Shown in pieces: positions 41,977 through 51,397 of a stretch of 64,000 bases of DNA. Positions within the stretch are counted from its first letter, which is position 1. Every line of letters starts with the position of its first letter. The notes beneath the pieces are model-generated. The model worked only from the letters and a program-made list of their open reading frames with translations. It did no database searches and was not told the DNA's origin. Both the position numbers and the translations under genes were made by a program. This DNA is from G965197715 sp965247615. Its GTDB lineage: Bacteria; Chloroflexota; Dehalococcoidia; Lucifugimonadales; UBA1127. The stretch is taken from positions 1,240,001 through 1,304,000 of the forward strand of contig OZ252022.1 in assembly GCA_965247615.1 (NCBI GenBank), given 5' to 3'.

Positions 41977-44157
41977 ATGGCAAGAGACCTGGTCATCGTC
42001 GAGTCGCCGACCAAGGCGCGGACCATCGAGCGGATCCTGGGCAGCCGGTACGTCGTGAGAGCGTCGATGGGCCACGTACGGGACCTCCCGAGGTTCCTGA
42101 GGCGCGGCGACATAGGGGTGAAAATCAACGGCAGCTTCCGGCCCGAGTACGTCATCCCAGAAGACAAGCGGGCCGTCATCAACGAGCTGGCCAAGCTCGC
42201 CAAAGACGCCGACATCGTCTATCTGGCCACGGACCCAGACCGGGAGGGAGAGGCCATCTCTTGGCACCTGGCCCAGGCCCTCAAGCTGCAGTCGGACCGC
42301 ACGCGCAGGGTGGTCTCCCATGAGATCACACCGGAAGGGATCAGGGCCGCCTTCCAGGCCCCGCGGGAGATCGACATGGACCTGGTCAACGCCCAGCAGG
42401 CCCGCCGCGTCCTGGACCGAGTGGTCGGCTTCAACCTGAGCCCGCTCCTCTCCAAGAAGCTGATGTGCCAGGGGTTGTCGGCGGGGCGCGTGCAGTCGGC
42501 GGCGCTGCGAATGGTCGTCGAGCGCGAACAGGAGATCGAGGCCTTCGTGCCCGTGGAGTCGTGGTCCATCGAGGCCAGGCTGGCCAAACATGGCAACGGC
42601 AAGAGCGGCGCTGCCGTCGCCTTCACCGCGGAATTCTTCGCCCCGGAGGGGCAGAAGAGGCAGATGAGCATCGCCGAGGGCGACGAAGCACGGGCTATTG
42701 TCCAGGACCTGGAGGGCGCGGCCTACGCGGTCTCTGCCGTCACCCGGCGCCAGGTGCGCCAGCGTCCATCCCCGCCCTTCATCACCAGCACGCTTCAGCA
42801 GGAGGCCGGCACGAAGCTGCGCTTCACCGCGACGCGCACCATGCAGGTCGCCCAGCAGCTCTATGAAGGCGTGGCCCTCGGCGGCGGCGAGAGCGTGGGC
42901 CTCATCACCTACATGCGGACGGATTCCACCAACCTCGCCCAGTCGGCGCTGCAGGAGGTGCGTGAGCACATCGGCAAGGCCTATGGTAAGGAGTACCTGC
43001 CGGCCCAACCTCGCGCCTACAAGACCAAAGTGAAGGGCGCCCAGGAGGCCCACGAGGCCATCCGCCCCACGTCGTCCCTGCGCACCCCGGAGCAGATCAG
43101 ACGCTTCCTGACGCCGGAGCAGTACCGCCTCTACGACCTGGTCTGGAAGCGGTTCGTCGCCTGTCAGATGGCCGACGCCCTTGTCAACAGGACCAGCGTA
43201 GACATCGCCGGGCGAAGCGTCAGGTCCGGCAACGGCTACGTCTTCCGCGCCACGGGCATGGTCGTGACCTTTCCCGGCTATCAGGTGCTCTACCAAGAGA
43301 GCGGCGACACCGAGGCGGCTGGCCAGAAAGAGAGCAGGCTGCCTGACCTGGAAAAGGACGAGTCACTGCTCTACCGGGGGTTGGAGCCCAAGCAGCACTT
43401 CTCCCAGCCTCCGCACCGCTTTACGGAGGCGACCCTCATTCGGAAGATGGAGGAGCAGGGCATTGGCAGGCCCAGCACCTACGCGACCATCGTCTCCACC
43501 ATCCAGCGGAGGGGCTATGTGAAACGGGACCGCGGGGTCCTGCGCCCCCTCCTCGCCGGCCCCGTGGTCAATAGTCTGCTCTTGCAGCACTTCTCCCGGG
43601 TGATGGACCTGGGGTTCACGGCCAAGATGGAGGAGGAGCTGGATGACGTTGCGCGCGGAGAACGGGACTGGCAGGACGTGCTTCGGGCCTTCTATGACCC
43701 CTTCGCCCTGGACCTGGAGCATGCTCAGGAGCGTATTCCCCGCAGGGGCATCGAGACCGGCGACGTCTGCGAGGAGTGCGGCAGGCCCATGATCCTAAAG
43801 AGGAACAGAAAGGGCGGAGAGTTCCTCTCCTGCAGCGGGTATCCCCAGTGCAAGAGCGCGCGCCCTCTTGCGAATCCCGGCTCCGGCGTGACCTGCCCCC
43901 AGTGCGCTGAGGGCGAGCTGCGAGAGCGCCGCGCAACCAAGGGCAGGCGCCGCAGCACCTTCTACGGCTGCAGCCGCTACCCGCAGTGCGACTTCACCAC
44001 CAATCAGAAGCCCCTGCCGGAGCCGTGCCCGGATTGCGGACGCATGCTTGTGCAAGCGGGCCGGGGCAAGGCCAAGTGCACCTCCTGCGAGTTCAAGGGT
44101 CCCGTCCCGGAGCAGGCAACGGAGCAGGAGACGGAGAAGGAGCTCGTGGAGGTGTAA
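41977..44157 (+). CDS. topA: DNA topoisomerase I (type IA)
   Basis: This 726-residue enzyme relaxes negative supercoils. The TOPRIM domain has LVIVESPTKARTI and ATDPDREGEAISWHL. The catalytic Tyr312 lies in GLITYMRTDSTN, and GRVQSAALRMVVERE and GIGRPSTYATIVSTI are conserved. The C-terminus holds three zinc-ribbon-like units: a CEECGRPM start paired with CSGYPQC, CPQCAEGE with CSRYPQC, and CPDCGRML with CTSC. AAAGGTGG precedes the ATG. The length is within the normal range. Confidence 0.96.
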   Translation: MARDLVIVESPTKARTIERILGSRYVVRASMGHVRDLPRFLRRGDIGVKINGSFRPEYVIPEDKRAVINELAKLAKDADIVYLATDPDREGEAISWHLAQALKLQSDRTRRVVSHEITPEGIRAAFQAPREIDMDLVNAQQARRVLDRVVGFNLSPLLSKKLMCQGLSAGRVQSAALRMVVEREQEIEAFVPVESWSIEARLAKHGNGKSGAAVAFTAEFFAPEGQKRQMSIAEGDEARAIVQDLEGAAYAVSAVTRRQVRQRPSPPFITSTLQQEAGTKLRFTATRTMQVAQQLYEGVALGGGESVGLITYMRTDSTNLAQSALQEVREHIGKAYGKEYLPAQPRAYKTKVKGAQEAHEAIRPTSSLRTPEQIRRFLTPEQYRLYDLVWKRFVACQMADALVNRTSVDIAGRSVRSGNGYVFRATGMVVTFPGYQVLYQESGDTEAAGQKESRLPDLEKDESLLYRGLEPKQHFSQPPHRFTEATLIRKMEEQGIGRPSTYATIVSTIQRRGYVKRDRGVLRPLLAGPVVNSLLLQHFSRVMDLGFTAKMEEELDDVARGERDWQDVLRAFYDPFALDLEHAQERIPRRGIETGDVCEECGRPMILKRNRKGGEFLSCSGYPQCKSARPLANPGSGVTCPQCAEGELRERRATKGRRRSTFYGCSRYPQCDFTTNQKPLPEPCPDCGRMLVQAGRGKAKCTSCEFKGPVPEQATEQETEKELVEV

Positions 44158-44222
44158 GCCGAGCCGGGCAACCGCCGGTTCGACAAGCCCGCTATGCCGG
44201 GTGATAATGGTTGTCAGATTAC

Positions 44223-44244
44223 CCGGCCGCCCCGGAGCGGCCGG
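44223..44244. other. GC-rich hairpin between topA and the Xer gene
   Basis: CCGGCCGC pairs with GCGGCCGG around a CCCGGA loop, 65 bp after the topA stop. There is no T-run, so termination would be weak or factor-dependent. Confidence 0.4.
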
Positions 44245-44297
44245 TCAAGTTGCCGCAGCGTGCAGCCCGCCTGCCGCGAGCGGCTTGATGGAATGCG

Positions 44298-45356
44298 ATG
44301 CTGGATAGATTCGATACCCAGCCTGGGCAGGCGCCCCGGTGGCCCGGTGAGCCGGAGGATGGCCATTGGGCTCGCGGCGTATACCATCGCTTCCGGGCCT
44401 ACCTCCAGGCCGAGCGCGGCCTGGCCCCGCTCACCGTCCGCAACTATCTGACAGACCTGGAGCCCTTCTGGCGCTTCCTGGACGGTCAGGGCGTGGACGA
44501 CCTGGCAGCGGTGGACAGGAGCGTCGTGCGCGGCTACTTCAACTGGCTGCTCAAGGACGCCTCACCCAAGGGGCCCGGCCCTGCCGCCCAAAGGGGCGCG
44601 GGGTACGCGCGGCGGAGCGTTGTGCGCAAGCAGAGCACCCTGAGAGCCCTATTCCGTTTCTTGGCGAGTCATGCCGAGGTTTCGCAGCCCCAGACCAACC
44701 ACGTTGTCCTGGCCAAGCAGGATCAACCGGTCCCCCGGTTCCTGGACGCGGACGGCGTCACGGCGCTGCTCGCGGCGCCCGGCGACACACCCCAGGGACT
44801 GCGCGACAGGGCCATCCTGGAGATGCTCTACGCCGCCGGCCTGCGCGTCAGCGAGATTACCGGACTCAACGTGCAGGATGTGGACCTGGAGGCCGGCCAG
44901 GTCCGCGTCATGGGCAAGGGCTCAAAGCAGCGGATGGGACTGTTGGGCGGTCCCGCGCGCCGGGCCCTGGACCGGTACCTGGCAGCGGGCCGGCCGCAGA
45001 TGCGGGAGAGCCGCTCCTGGCGGGACTTCGGCGCGCTGTTCCTGAACCGCAACGGCGGGCGTCTGACCGCGCGGAGCGTGCAGCTGCTGGTGCGCAAGTA
45101 CGCCGCCCAGGCCGGCCTGGAAGAAGGAGTGCATCCGCACACCCTGCGGCATTCCTTCGCCACCCACCTCCTCGACGGCGGCGCCGACCTGCGAGTCGTC
45201 CAGGAGCTGCTGGGCCACACCACGCCGGCAACCACGCAGATCTACACCCACGTGACCCAGACGGCGGCCAGGCTGGCATACCGCAAAGCGCATCCGAGGG
45301 CCGGGGAGCAGGACGGCGCGAAGGGGGCCGGTGATCATGCCGCCGGCGCAGCGTGA
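44298..45356 (+). CDS. Tyrosine recombinase XerC/XerD
   Basis: This 352-residue recombinase would resolve chromosome dimers at dif. The N-terminal SAM-like domain contains RAYLQAERGLAPLTVRNYLTDL. All catalytic residues are present: Arg183 (GLRVSE), Lys207 (GKGSKQR), His281 and Arg284 (HTLRHSFATHLL), His307 (LGHTT) and Tyr316 (QIYTHV). About 20 extra N-terminal and 25 extra C-terminal residues make it longer than typical Xer proteins (near 300). The neighbourhood with topA and dprA is a usual housekeeping setting, so it is not taken as an island integrase. XerC and XerD cannot be told apart here. Confidence 0.92.
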   Translation: MLDRFDTQPGQAPRWPGEPEDGHWARGVYHRFRAYLQAERGLAPLTVRNYLTDLEPFWRFLDGQGVDDLAAVDRSVVRGYFNWLLKDASPKGPGPAAQRGAGYARRSVVRKQSTLRALFRFLASHAEVSQPQTNHVVLAKQDQPVPRFLDADGVTALLAAPGDTPQGLRDRAILEMLYAAGLRVSEITGLNVQDVDLEAGQVRVMGKGSKQRMGLLGGPARRALDRYLAAGRPQMRESRSWRDFGALFLNRNGGRLTARSVQLLVRKYAAQAGLEEGVHPHTLRHSFATHLLDGGADLRVVQELLGHTTPATTQIYTHVTQTAARLAYRKAHPRAGEQDGAKGAGDHAAGAA

Positions 45357-45470
45357 CCCCCTGTCTCATCCCGTACCGGCGTGCGCTTGCCGGACATGGT
45401 AGGGTTTGATGGGGCAACGCGAGGGTCCACGCTTCCACAAGTCTTCTCAAGCACCGAGGGTACAGGAGCC

Positions 45471-46883
45471 ATGCGCAGGACAAAGATCGTCGCCACGGTT
45501 GGGCCGGCGTCCCAGGACGAGGCGACGCTGACGAGGCTCGTTGCGGCGGGTGTCGACGTCGTCCGCCTCAACTTTTCCCATGGAGTTCACGCGGAGCACG
45601 GATCCGTCATTGCCTCAATCCGGCGCATCGCGGCGGAGGCGGGGCGGGCCGTGGCCGTGATGCAGGACCTGCAGGGGCCCCGCATCCGCACCGGCAGGTT
45701 GGCCGGCGGCAAGGAGGTGGCTCTGGCCCGAGGCGACCCGTTGTCCCTCACCACTGAGCCCGTGATTGGCAGCGCGGGCCGGGTGTCCGTGAGCTACGCC
45801 GGCCTGCCCGGCGACGTACGGCCCGGCGACAGCGTGCTCCTCGCCGACGGCACCATCGAGCTTCGCGTGGACTCGGTGGCCGCCGCCGAAGTTGCGACCA
45901 CGGTCGTGCGCGGCGGAGTCCTGGGAGAGCGCAAGGGCATCAACCTCCCCGGCGTGTCCGTCAAGGCGCCGTCCCTCACGGAAAAGGACCTGGACGACCT
46001 CCGGTTTGGCGTAGCCCAGGGCGTCGACTACATCGCCCTCAGCTTCATCCGGCGCGCCACCGACTTCCGGGCGCCGCGCGAGGAGCTCAAGAAGCTGGGC
46101 GTCAGGATACCCCTCATCGCCAAGATCGAGAACCACGAGGCCATCGAGAGGCTGGACGAGGTGCTCCGCGCCAGCGATGGCGTGATGGTGGCCCGCGGCG
46201 ACCTGGGCGTGGAGCTCGGGCCGGAGAAGGTACCCATGCTGCAGAAGGACATGCTGCGGCGGGCCAACGAGCTGGGCATTCCCTCCATCACGGCCACCCA
46301 GATGCTCGAGTCCATGGTCGCCAGCCAGTTGCCGACGCGGGCGGAGACCAGCGACGTGGCCAACGCCATCCTGGACGGCACCGACGCCGTGATGCTTTCG
46401 GCGGAGACGGCGATGGGGCGCTATCCCGTTGAGGCGGTGGAGGTTATGGACCGCATCGCCCGGGAGGTGGAGTCCCACGGCCCCGCGACGGTGACGCCCC
46501 GCGCCCCCCACAGCGATCCGGGTCACAACCTGGCCCGCGCCGCGGCGCGGCTGGCCGGTCAGGTGCAGGCAAAGGCCATCCTGGCATTCACCAGGACCGG
46601 GCTTACCGCCAAGCTTCTCTCCAAGGAGCGGCCGGGGGTCCCCACCTACGGGTTCACCGCAAACCGGAGCATCTTCAACCGGCTGGCCCTATGGCAAGGC
46701 GTGGTCCCGCTGATGGGGCGCTCCGCCCGCCGCGCCGACAGCCTCATCGAGTTCATGATGCGGGAGCTCCTCAGCCGGGACCTCGTGGCGCACGGCGACC
46801 GCGTCGTCGCCGTGCGCATCACGCGGCCCCAGGCACAGCACATGGCCAACTTCGTCACGGTCCGCACCGTACCGCGGATGTGA
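45471..46883 (+). CDS. pyk: Pyruvate kinase
   Basis: This 470-residue enzyme makes pyruvate and ATP from PEP and ADP. The start RRTKIVATVGPAS, VVRLNFSHG, the catalytic PLIAKIENHEAIERLDEVL lysine region, GVMVARGDLGVEL and ITATQMLESM are all canonical. DGTDAVMLSAETAMGRYPVEAV follows. The ATG at 45471 has AGGAG upstream and fits the family N-terminus; the frame is open 30 codons further. It lacks the extra PEP-utiliser domain of some Gram-positive forms. Confidence 0.95.
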   Translation: MRRTKIVATVGPASQDEATLTRLVAAGVDVVRLNFSHGVHAEHGSVIASIRRIAAEAGRAVAVMQDLQGPRIRTGRLAGGKEVALARGDPLSLTTEPVIGSAGRVSVSYAGLPGDVRPGDSVLLADGTIELRVDSVAAAEVATTVVRGGVLGERKGINLPGVSVKAPSLTEKDLDDLRFGVAQGVDYIALSFIRRATDFRAPREELKKLGVRIPLIAKIENHEAIERLDEVLRASDGVMVARGDLGVELGPEKVPMLQKDMLRRANELGIPSITATQMLESMVASQLPTRAETSDVANAILDGTDAVMLSAETAMGRYPVEAVEVMDRIAREVESHGPATVTPRAPHSDPGHNLARAAARLAGQVQAKAILAFTRTGLTAKLLSKERPGVPTYGFTANRSIFNRLALWQGVVPLMGRSARRADSLIEFMMRELLSRDLVAHGDRVVAVRITRPQAQHMANFVTVRTVPRM

Positions 46884-47050
46884 GGAGGCCGGGCGCAGCC
46901 CACCGGCCGGGGGACCCGCGAGCGGCAATGGGCGCAGTGAAGGACGGCGCATTGCGCTCCTTGCGTAGATCACGGCGGACCCGGCTCCTCTCCATGAGCA
47001 GCCCCCTGCCCCCGGTGACGCCGAAATCCCGTCCCGCGAGGTGAGCGCAG

Positions 47051-47503
47051 ATGCAGCAAGCCCATGAAGAGTTCATGCGTGCGGCCCTCGCGGACGCCGA
47101 GAGATCCGGCAGGGCGGTGGGCCGCCCCATAGGCAGCGTGGTCGTGCGGGAGGCCGCCGTGTTGGGACGTAGCGGCGACCGCCGTGAAGCGCTGATCGAC
47201 CCCACGGCCCACGCCGAGGTGCTCGCCATCCGCCGCGCGGCCCGCACCCTGGGCCGCGCGGACCTGTCCGGCTGCCTTCTGTACACCACCTTGGAGCCCT
47301 GTCCCATGTGCTGCGGCGCCATCCTGATCAGCAGGATTGCCGTGGTGGTCGTTGGCGCTGTGCACGAGCCGGACGAGGGGCGCCCGGTGGAGCACTCGGC
47401 GGAGCGGCTGCTGGCCGCCGCGGGGTGGGACACGGGGACCCGCCTGGTTACCGGCGTCCTTGCAGGGGAGTGCGAGGCCGTTCGCCGCCGCTGGACGGGC
47501 TGA
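47051..47503 (+). CDS. Nucleoside/tRNA-adenosine deaminase family protein
   Basis: This 150-residue zinc deaminase has the catalytic HAEVLAI and PCPMCCGAIL motifs (HAE and PCxxC). It could be the tRNA-A34 deaminase TadA or a guanine/cytosine deaminase. Compared with TadA, the C-terminal region and the loop after PCxxC (VGAVHEPDEGRPVEHSAERLL) are atypical. The specific substrate is therefore left open. No start-proximal ribosome binding site is strong. Confidence 0.85.
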   Translation: MQQAHEEFMRAALADAERSGRAVGRPIGSVVVREAAVLGRSGDRREALIDPTAHAEVLAIRRAARTLGRADLSGCLLYTTLEPCPMCCGAILISRIAVVVVGAVHEPDEGRPVEHSAERLLAAAGWDTGTRLVTGVLAGECEAVRRRWTG

Positions 47504-47641
47504 GGCTGCGGCTATCGTACCCGTGCATGGTCTTGGCGCCACCGCCACCGCCGCCACCGCACCGGAAGACTCCGTCACTCGCGGGCAGCGCGCCTGGGGG
47601 ACCCTACTGGGGCGGCGGGGACTCCGGGTGGGCGCCCTTGG

Positions 47642-47671
47642 TTGACGCACCCGTCGCGGGCTGGCTAGAAT
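47642..47671 (+). promoter_or_regulatory. Predicted promoter of the PHP-helicase gene pair
   Basis: TTGACG (47642-47647) and TAGAAT (47666-47671) have an 18-bp spacer. The ATG of the PHP gene lies 33 bp downstream. It is one of the best sigma-70-like matches in the window. Confidence 0.6.
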
Positions 47672-47703
47672 TGGCCTTGTCCAGACCTGCCGACAGGAGC
47701 CGT

Positions 47704-48480
47704 ATGTCCTCATACTTTGACCTCCATGTGCACACCATCAGGGGGAGCGGCGACAGCAGCCTCTCGCCCGAGGAGCTTGTCGTCGAGGCCGTCCGCATTG
47801 GCCTGACGGGCGTCACCCTGACCGAGCATGGCGGCTGGCCGGACCTGCGCCAGTTCCGGGAGTTCGCCAAGAGCCAGGAGGTGGTCCTGATTCACGCCCG
47901 CGAGTTTGAGACGGAGTACGGCCACGTCTTGGTCTTCGGACTGGACCAGTACCCGCCGGGCGGCATGGAGGCCAAGACGCTGCGCAAGGCCGTGGACCGG
48001 GTGGGCGGGTACATGGTCGTTGCGCACCCCTTCCGGAACCTCTTCAACCGTCCTCCCTACAACAGGAACCTGCTCTACGGCGATTCCAAGGGCCACCCGA
48101 AGACGGCCAAGGACGCCGTCGACCACCCGCTCTTCGATCTGCTGGACGACGTCGAGGCGCTCAACGGCGGCAACTCGGAGGGCGAGAACCGCTTCGCGCT
48201 GGAGGTGGCCCTCTGGCGGGGAAAGCCCGGCACCGGCGGGAGCGACGCCCACTCGACCCACGGCCTGGCGCGTGGCGCCACCCTCTTCCATGGCGACGTG
48301 CGCTCCGAGGCCGAGCTGTTGGAGGCCCTGCGGGCCGCCGCCTACTGCCCCATCCAGGGCATGAACCAGGGCAACCCGCGCCCCTTTGACCCAACCTCGT
48401 CTCCCCAGTCCTCTTCCGGTGTGGAGGGGGAGCTGAGCGCCTCTGCCGTCGTCCGCCCCGCAGCTTCCGGTCAGGGATAG
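47704..48480 (+). CDS. PHP-domain metal-dependent phosphoesterase
   Basis: This 258-residue protein has the polymerase-and-histidinol-phosphatase fold. Metal-ligand motifs visible are FDLHVHTIRGSGDS at the N-terminus, TEHGG near residue 41, HAREFETEYGHVLVFG, VVAHPF near residue 104 and GSDAHSTHGLA near residue 180. Substrates may be phosphomonoesters or nucleotides. AGGAG precedes the ATG. The helicase gene begins 1 bp after the stop, so they are co-transcribed. The last 35 residues are a Ser/Pro-rich tail. Confidence 0.88.
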   Translation: MSSYFDLHVHTIRGSGDSSLSPEELVVEAVRIGLTGVTLTEHGGWPDLRQFREFAKSQEVVLIHAREFETEYGHVLVFGLDQYPPGGMEAKTLRKAVDRVGGYMVVAHPFRNLFNRPPYNRNLLYGDSKGHPKTAKDAVDHPLFDLLDDVEALNGGNSEGENRFALEVALWRGKPGTGGSDAHSTHGLARGATLFHGDVRSEAELLEALRAAAYCPIQGMNQGNPRPFDPTSSPQSSSGVEGELSASAVVRPAASGQG

Positions 48481-48481
48481 G

Positions 48482-51310
48482 GTGACTCTCCTGCCCGGAT
48501 CCGAGGACTCACCCTTCCATCAGACCTTTGTGGCCCTGGATCTCGAGACCACGGGCCTTGACCGCCAGCACGACGAGATCATCGAGGTCGGAGCCGTCCG
48601 GTTCCGCGGCGACGAGGTGCTGGACACCTTCACCAGCGTGGTCAACCCGCACCGCGAGCTTTCGCCCTTCATCCAGCGCCTGACCAACATCAGCCAGGCC
48701 GACGTGGACGCCGGGCCGCCCTTCGCCATGGTGGCGCCGCAGATCAAGGCCTTCGTCGGAGACGCGCCCCTTGTGGGCCACAACGTCGCCTTCGACGTCG
48801 CTTTCCTGGCGAGGCAGGGGATCCAATTCGCGGCCCCGGCCTTTGATAGCTGGGACCTGGCCACCGTGCTGATGCCCACCAGCGTGACCTCCCTGGCAAC
48901 CCTGGCGGCCCACTTCGGCATATCACACCTGCACGCGCACCGCGCCCTTGCCGACGCCGGCGCAACCCACCTCGTCTTCGTCGCGCTCCTGAAGCTGGGC
49001 CTCGCCCTGGACCCCGCTATCCTTGCGGAGCTTCACCGCCTCGCGACCGTGTCCCAGTGGCCCGTGCGTCATCTGCTGCGGGGCCTGGAGGCTGAGGCTG
49101 CCCGGCGTGGAGCGGTGACCTCGCGTCTGGGTCTGGGCGGCCTGGACCTCGCGGAGCTCCAGCAGCGCCTCGGCGCCACGCGCCACCGCGGGCGCCGCTT
49201 CGCCGATGCGGAGCCCATGGCTGGAGAGGACCTCGACGCCCTGCTGGCGGAGCAGGGCCCCCTGGCCCAGACGCTGCGGGACTACGAGCCCCGGGAGGAG
49301 CAGGCGGCCATGCTGCGGGCCGTGGCCTCTGCCTTGGAGAATGACGAGCGGCTCATGGTGGAGGCGGGGACGGGCGTGGGCAAGAGCCTGGCCTATCTGC
49401 TGCCCGCCGCAATCTACGCTCTGAAGAACAACGCCAGGGTCGTCGTCTCCACCAACACCATCAACCTGCAAGAGCAGCTCATGGACAAGGACATCCCCAC
49501 GGTGGTCGAGACCCTGGAGCGGGCGGGGGAGGTCACTCCGGGAGGGCTGCGCTTCACGTCGCTGAAGGGGCGGGCGAACTACCTATGCCTGCGCCGCTGG
49601 TCGCGCCTCCGCTCCAGCGAGACTCTGAGCGTGGACGAGGCCCGCCTCTTGGCGAAGCTGCTCGTCTGGCTTCAGGAGACGCGCACCGGCGACCGGGCCG
49701 AGCTGCATTTGACGCCCCAGGAAAGCTCCATCTGGGAGCGGCTCTCCGCCCAGGGGAGCAGGGAGTGCCCTGTCCCCGGAGGCGGCGCGTGCTGCCTCCT
49801 GGCGGCCCGGGAGCGGGCGGAGGCGGCGGACCTGGTGGTGGTCAATCACTCGCTGCTGCTGTCCGACCTCCAGCGCGGCGGCGGCCTCCTGCCGGACTAT
49901 CGCCAGCTCATCGTCGATGAAGCGCACCATCTGGAGTCGGAGACCACGCGGCAGTTCGGCTTCCGCGTCACCTTCGAGGGACTGGAGGAGGCGCTGAACG
50001 CCCTGGCAGGCCCCCGAGGTCTTGCCCAGGAGGCTGTGCTTGCATACCGGGCGTCGTCAGCGTCGGAAGCGCGGCGGCAGCGCACCGTGGAGACGGCCCA
50101 GGAGCTGGTGGACCGCGTCGGTGTCGCACGGAGGAGCGATGGCGAGCTGTTCGCCGCTCTGGCCCGCTTCCTGGATGCCCATGCCCAGGGCGGCGACGGC
50201 GTGCGCAGCCAGCTCCTGGTGACCCAGGGAATCCGCACACAGCCGGACTGGTCCGATCTGGAGCTGGTGGCCGAGAAGGTCTACAACGCGCTGGGCGACG
50301 CGGCCAAAGGCGTCGCGGATGTGTACAACTCCCTGGACGGTCTGGAGCAGCATGACCTCGTCAACTACCGTGACCTCCGCATGGAGCTGCTGTCCCAGAC
50401 CGACGCGCTGCGCGAAGTCCAGGGACACTTGGGCCGCTTCTTCCTCCACCCGGAGGCTGAGACCGTGTACTGGGCGGAGGGCTCCGTGCAGACGGGCCTG
50501 GCCGTGAATGGGGCGCCCCTGCGTGTTGGGGAGATCCTCCGGGAGCGCCTGTTCGACGCCAAGGAGAGCGTCGTGCTCACCAGCGCCACGCTCAGCGTGG
50601 CGGGAAGCGTCGGTCCAATGGAGGAGCGCCTGGGGCTTGAGGAGGCCGAGGAGCTGCTGCTGGGCTCCCCATTCGACTACAGCCGCGCCGCCCTGGTATG
50701 CGTGCCTCAGGACATGCCGGAGCCCTCGAATGCCGCCTATGGCCGCGCCCTGGCGCAGGCTGTCGCCGGGCTTGCCCAGGCCGCCGGAGGGCGGACCATG
50801 GCGCTGTTCACGTCCCATTCGTCGCTGCGGGCGGCCCGCGCCGCCGTCAGAGGAGACCTGGAGAGTGAGGGTATCCAGGTCCTGGCCCAGGGCGTGGACG
50901 GCGCCCCCCGGCAGCTCTTGGAGCAGTTCATGAGGTGGCCCCGCTCCGTGCTGCTCGGTACGGCCAGCTTCTGGGAGGGCGTCGACCTGGCGGGGGCGGC
51001 GCTCCAGGTGCTCGTGCTGGCCCGCTTGCCCTTCGAGGTTCCCACCGAGCCCATCTTCGCCGCCCGATCCGAGCTGTACGAGGCCCCCTTTCGCGACTAT
51101 GCCATCCCCCAGGCCGTCCTGCGGTTCCGGCAGGGGTTCGGCCGCCTCATCCGCACCAAGAGCGACCGCGGCGTCGTGGTGGTCCTGGACCGGCGCATAA
51201 CCTCGCGAAGCTACGGAAAGCTCTTCCTGGACTCGCTGCCGCAGTGCCAGGTCTCGCGGGGCAGGCTGACGGAGTTGCCGGCGACGGTCAGAGACTGGCT
51301 GCGGCGGTGA
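48482..51310 (+). CDS. Exonuclease-DinG helicase fusion
   Basis: This 942-residue protein starts with a DnaQ-type 3'-5' exonuclease domain (about residues 12-175), with FVALDLETTGL as ExoI, GHNVAFDVAFL as ExoII and HRALADAGAT as ExoIII. An XPD/DinG-like superfamily 2 helicase follows, with Walker A VEAGTGVGKSLAYLLP near residue 296 and IVDEAHHLE as the DEAH box. VLTSATL and FGRLIRTKSDRGVVVVLDRR complete it. Cys residues between motifs (CLRR, CPVPGGGACC) may form the DinG iron-sulfur site. The layout matches Firmicutes DinG (YpvA-like). GTG start, one bp behind the PHP gene. Confidence 0.92.
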   Translation: MTLLPGSEDSPFHQTFVALDLETTGLDRQHDEIIEVGAVRFRGDEVLDTFTSVVNPHRELSPFIQRLTNISQADVDAGPPFAMVAPQIKAFVGDAPLVGHNVAFDVAFLARQGIQFAAPAFDSWDLATVLMPTSVTSLATLAAHFGISHLHAHRALADAGATHLVFVALLKLGLALDPAILAELHRLATVSQWPVRHLLRGLEAEAARRGAVTSRLGLGGLDLAELQQRLGATRHRGRRFADAEPMAGEDLDALLAEQGPLAQTLRDYEPREEQAAMLRAVASALENDERLMVEAGTGVGKSLAYLLPAAIYALKNNARVVVSTNTINLQEQLMDKDIPTVVETLERAGEVTPGGLRFTSLKGRANYLCLRRWSRLRSSETLSVDEARLLAKLLVWLQETRTGDRAELHLTPQESSIWERLSAQGSRECPVPGGGACCLLAARERAEAADLVVVNHSLLLSDLQRGGGLLPDYRQLIVDEAHHLESETTRQFGFRVTFEGLEEALNALAGPRGLAQEAVLAYRASSASEARRQRTVETAQELVDRVGVARRSDGELFAALARFLDAHAQGGDGVRSQLLVTQGIRTQPDWSDLELVAEKVYNALGDAAKGVADVYNSLDGLEQHDLVNYRDLRMELLSQTDALREVQGHLGRFFLHPEAETVYWAEGSVQTGLAVNGAPLRVGEILRERLFDAKESVVLTSATLSVAGSVGPMEERLGLEEAEELLLGSPFDYSRAALVCVPQDMPEPSNAAYGRALAQAVAGLAQAAGGRTMALFTSHSSLRAARAAVRGDLESEGIQVLAQGVDGAPRQLLEQFMRWPRSVLLGTASFWEGVDLAGAALQVLVLARLPFEVPTEPIFAARSELYEAPFRDYAIPQAVLRFRQGFGRLIRTKSDRGVVVVLDRRITSRSYGKLFLDSLPQCQVSRGRLTELPATVRDWLRR

Positions 51311-51397
51311 CCCGGCGCTGGCCGTGCAGACTCGCTACGGGCGAAGCCTTCAGATCTCCATGGCGCGGCGGAAACCCCGCGGTAAAGGCGCGAATAG

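Noticed and set aside
44298..45356. Tyrosine recombinase as integrase of a genomic island
   Set aside because: It has the full Xer pattern, lies among topA, dprA and pyk, and no attachment-site duplication of either tRNA-Ser 3' end was seen.
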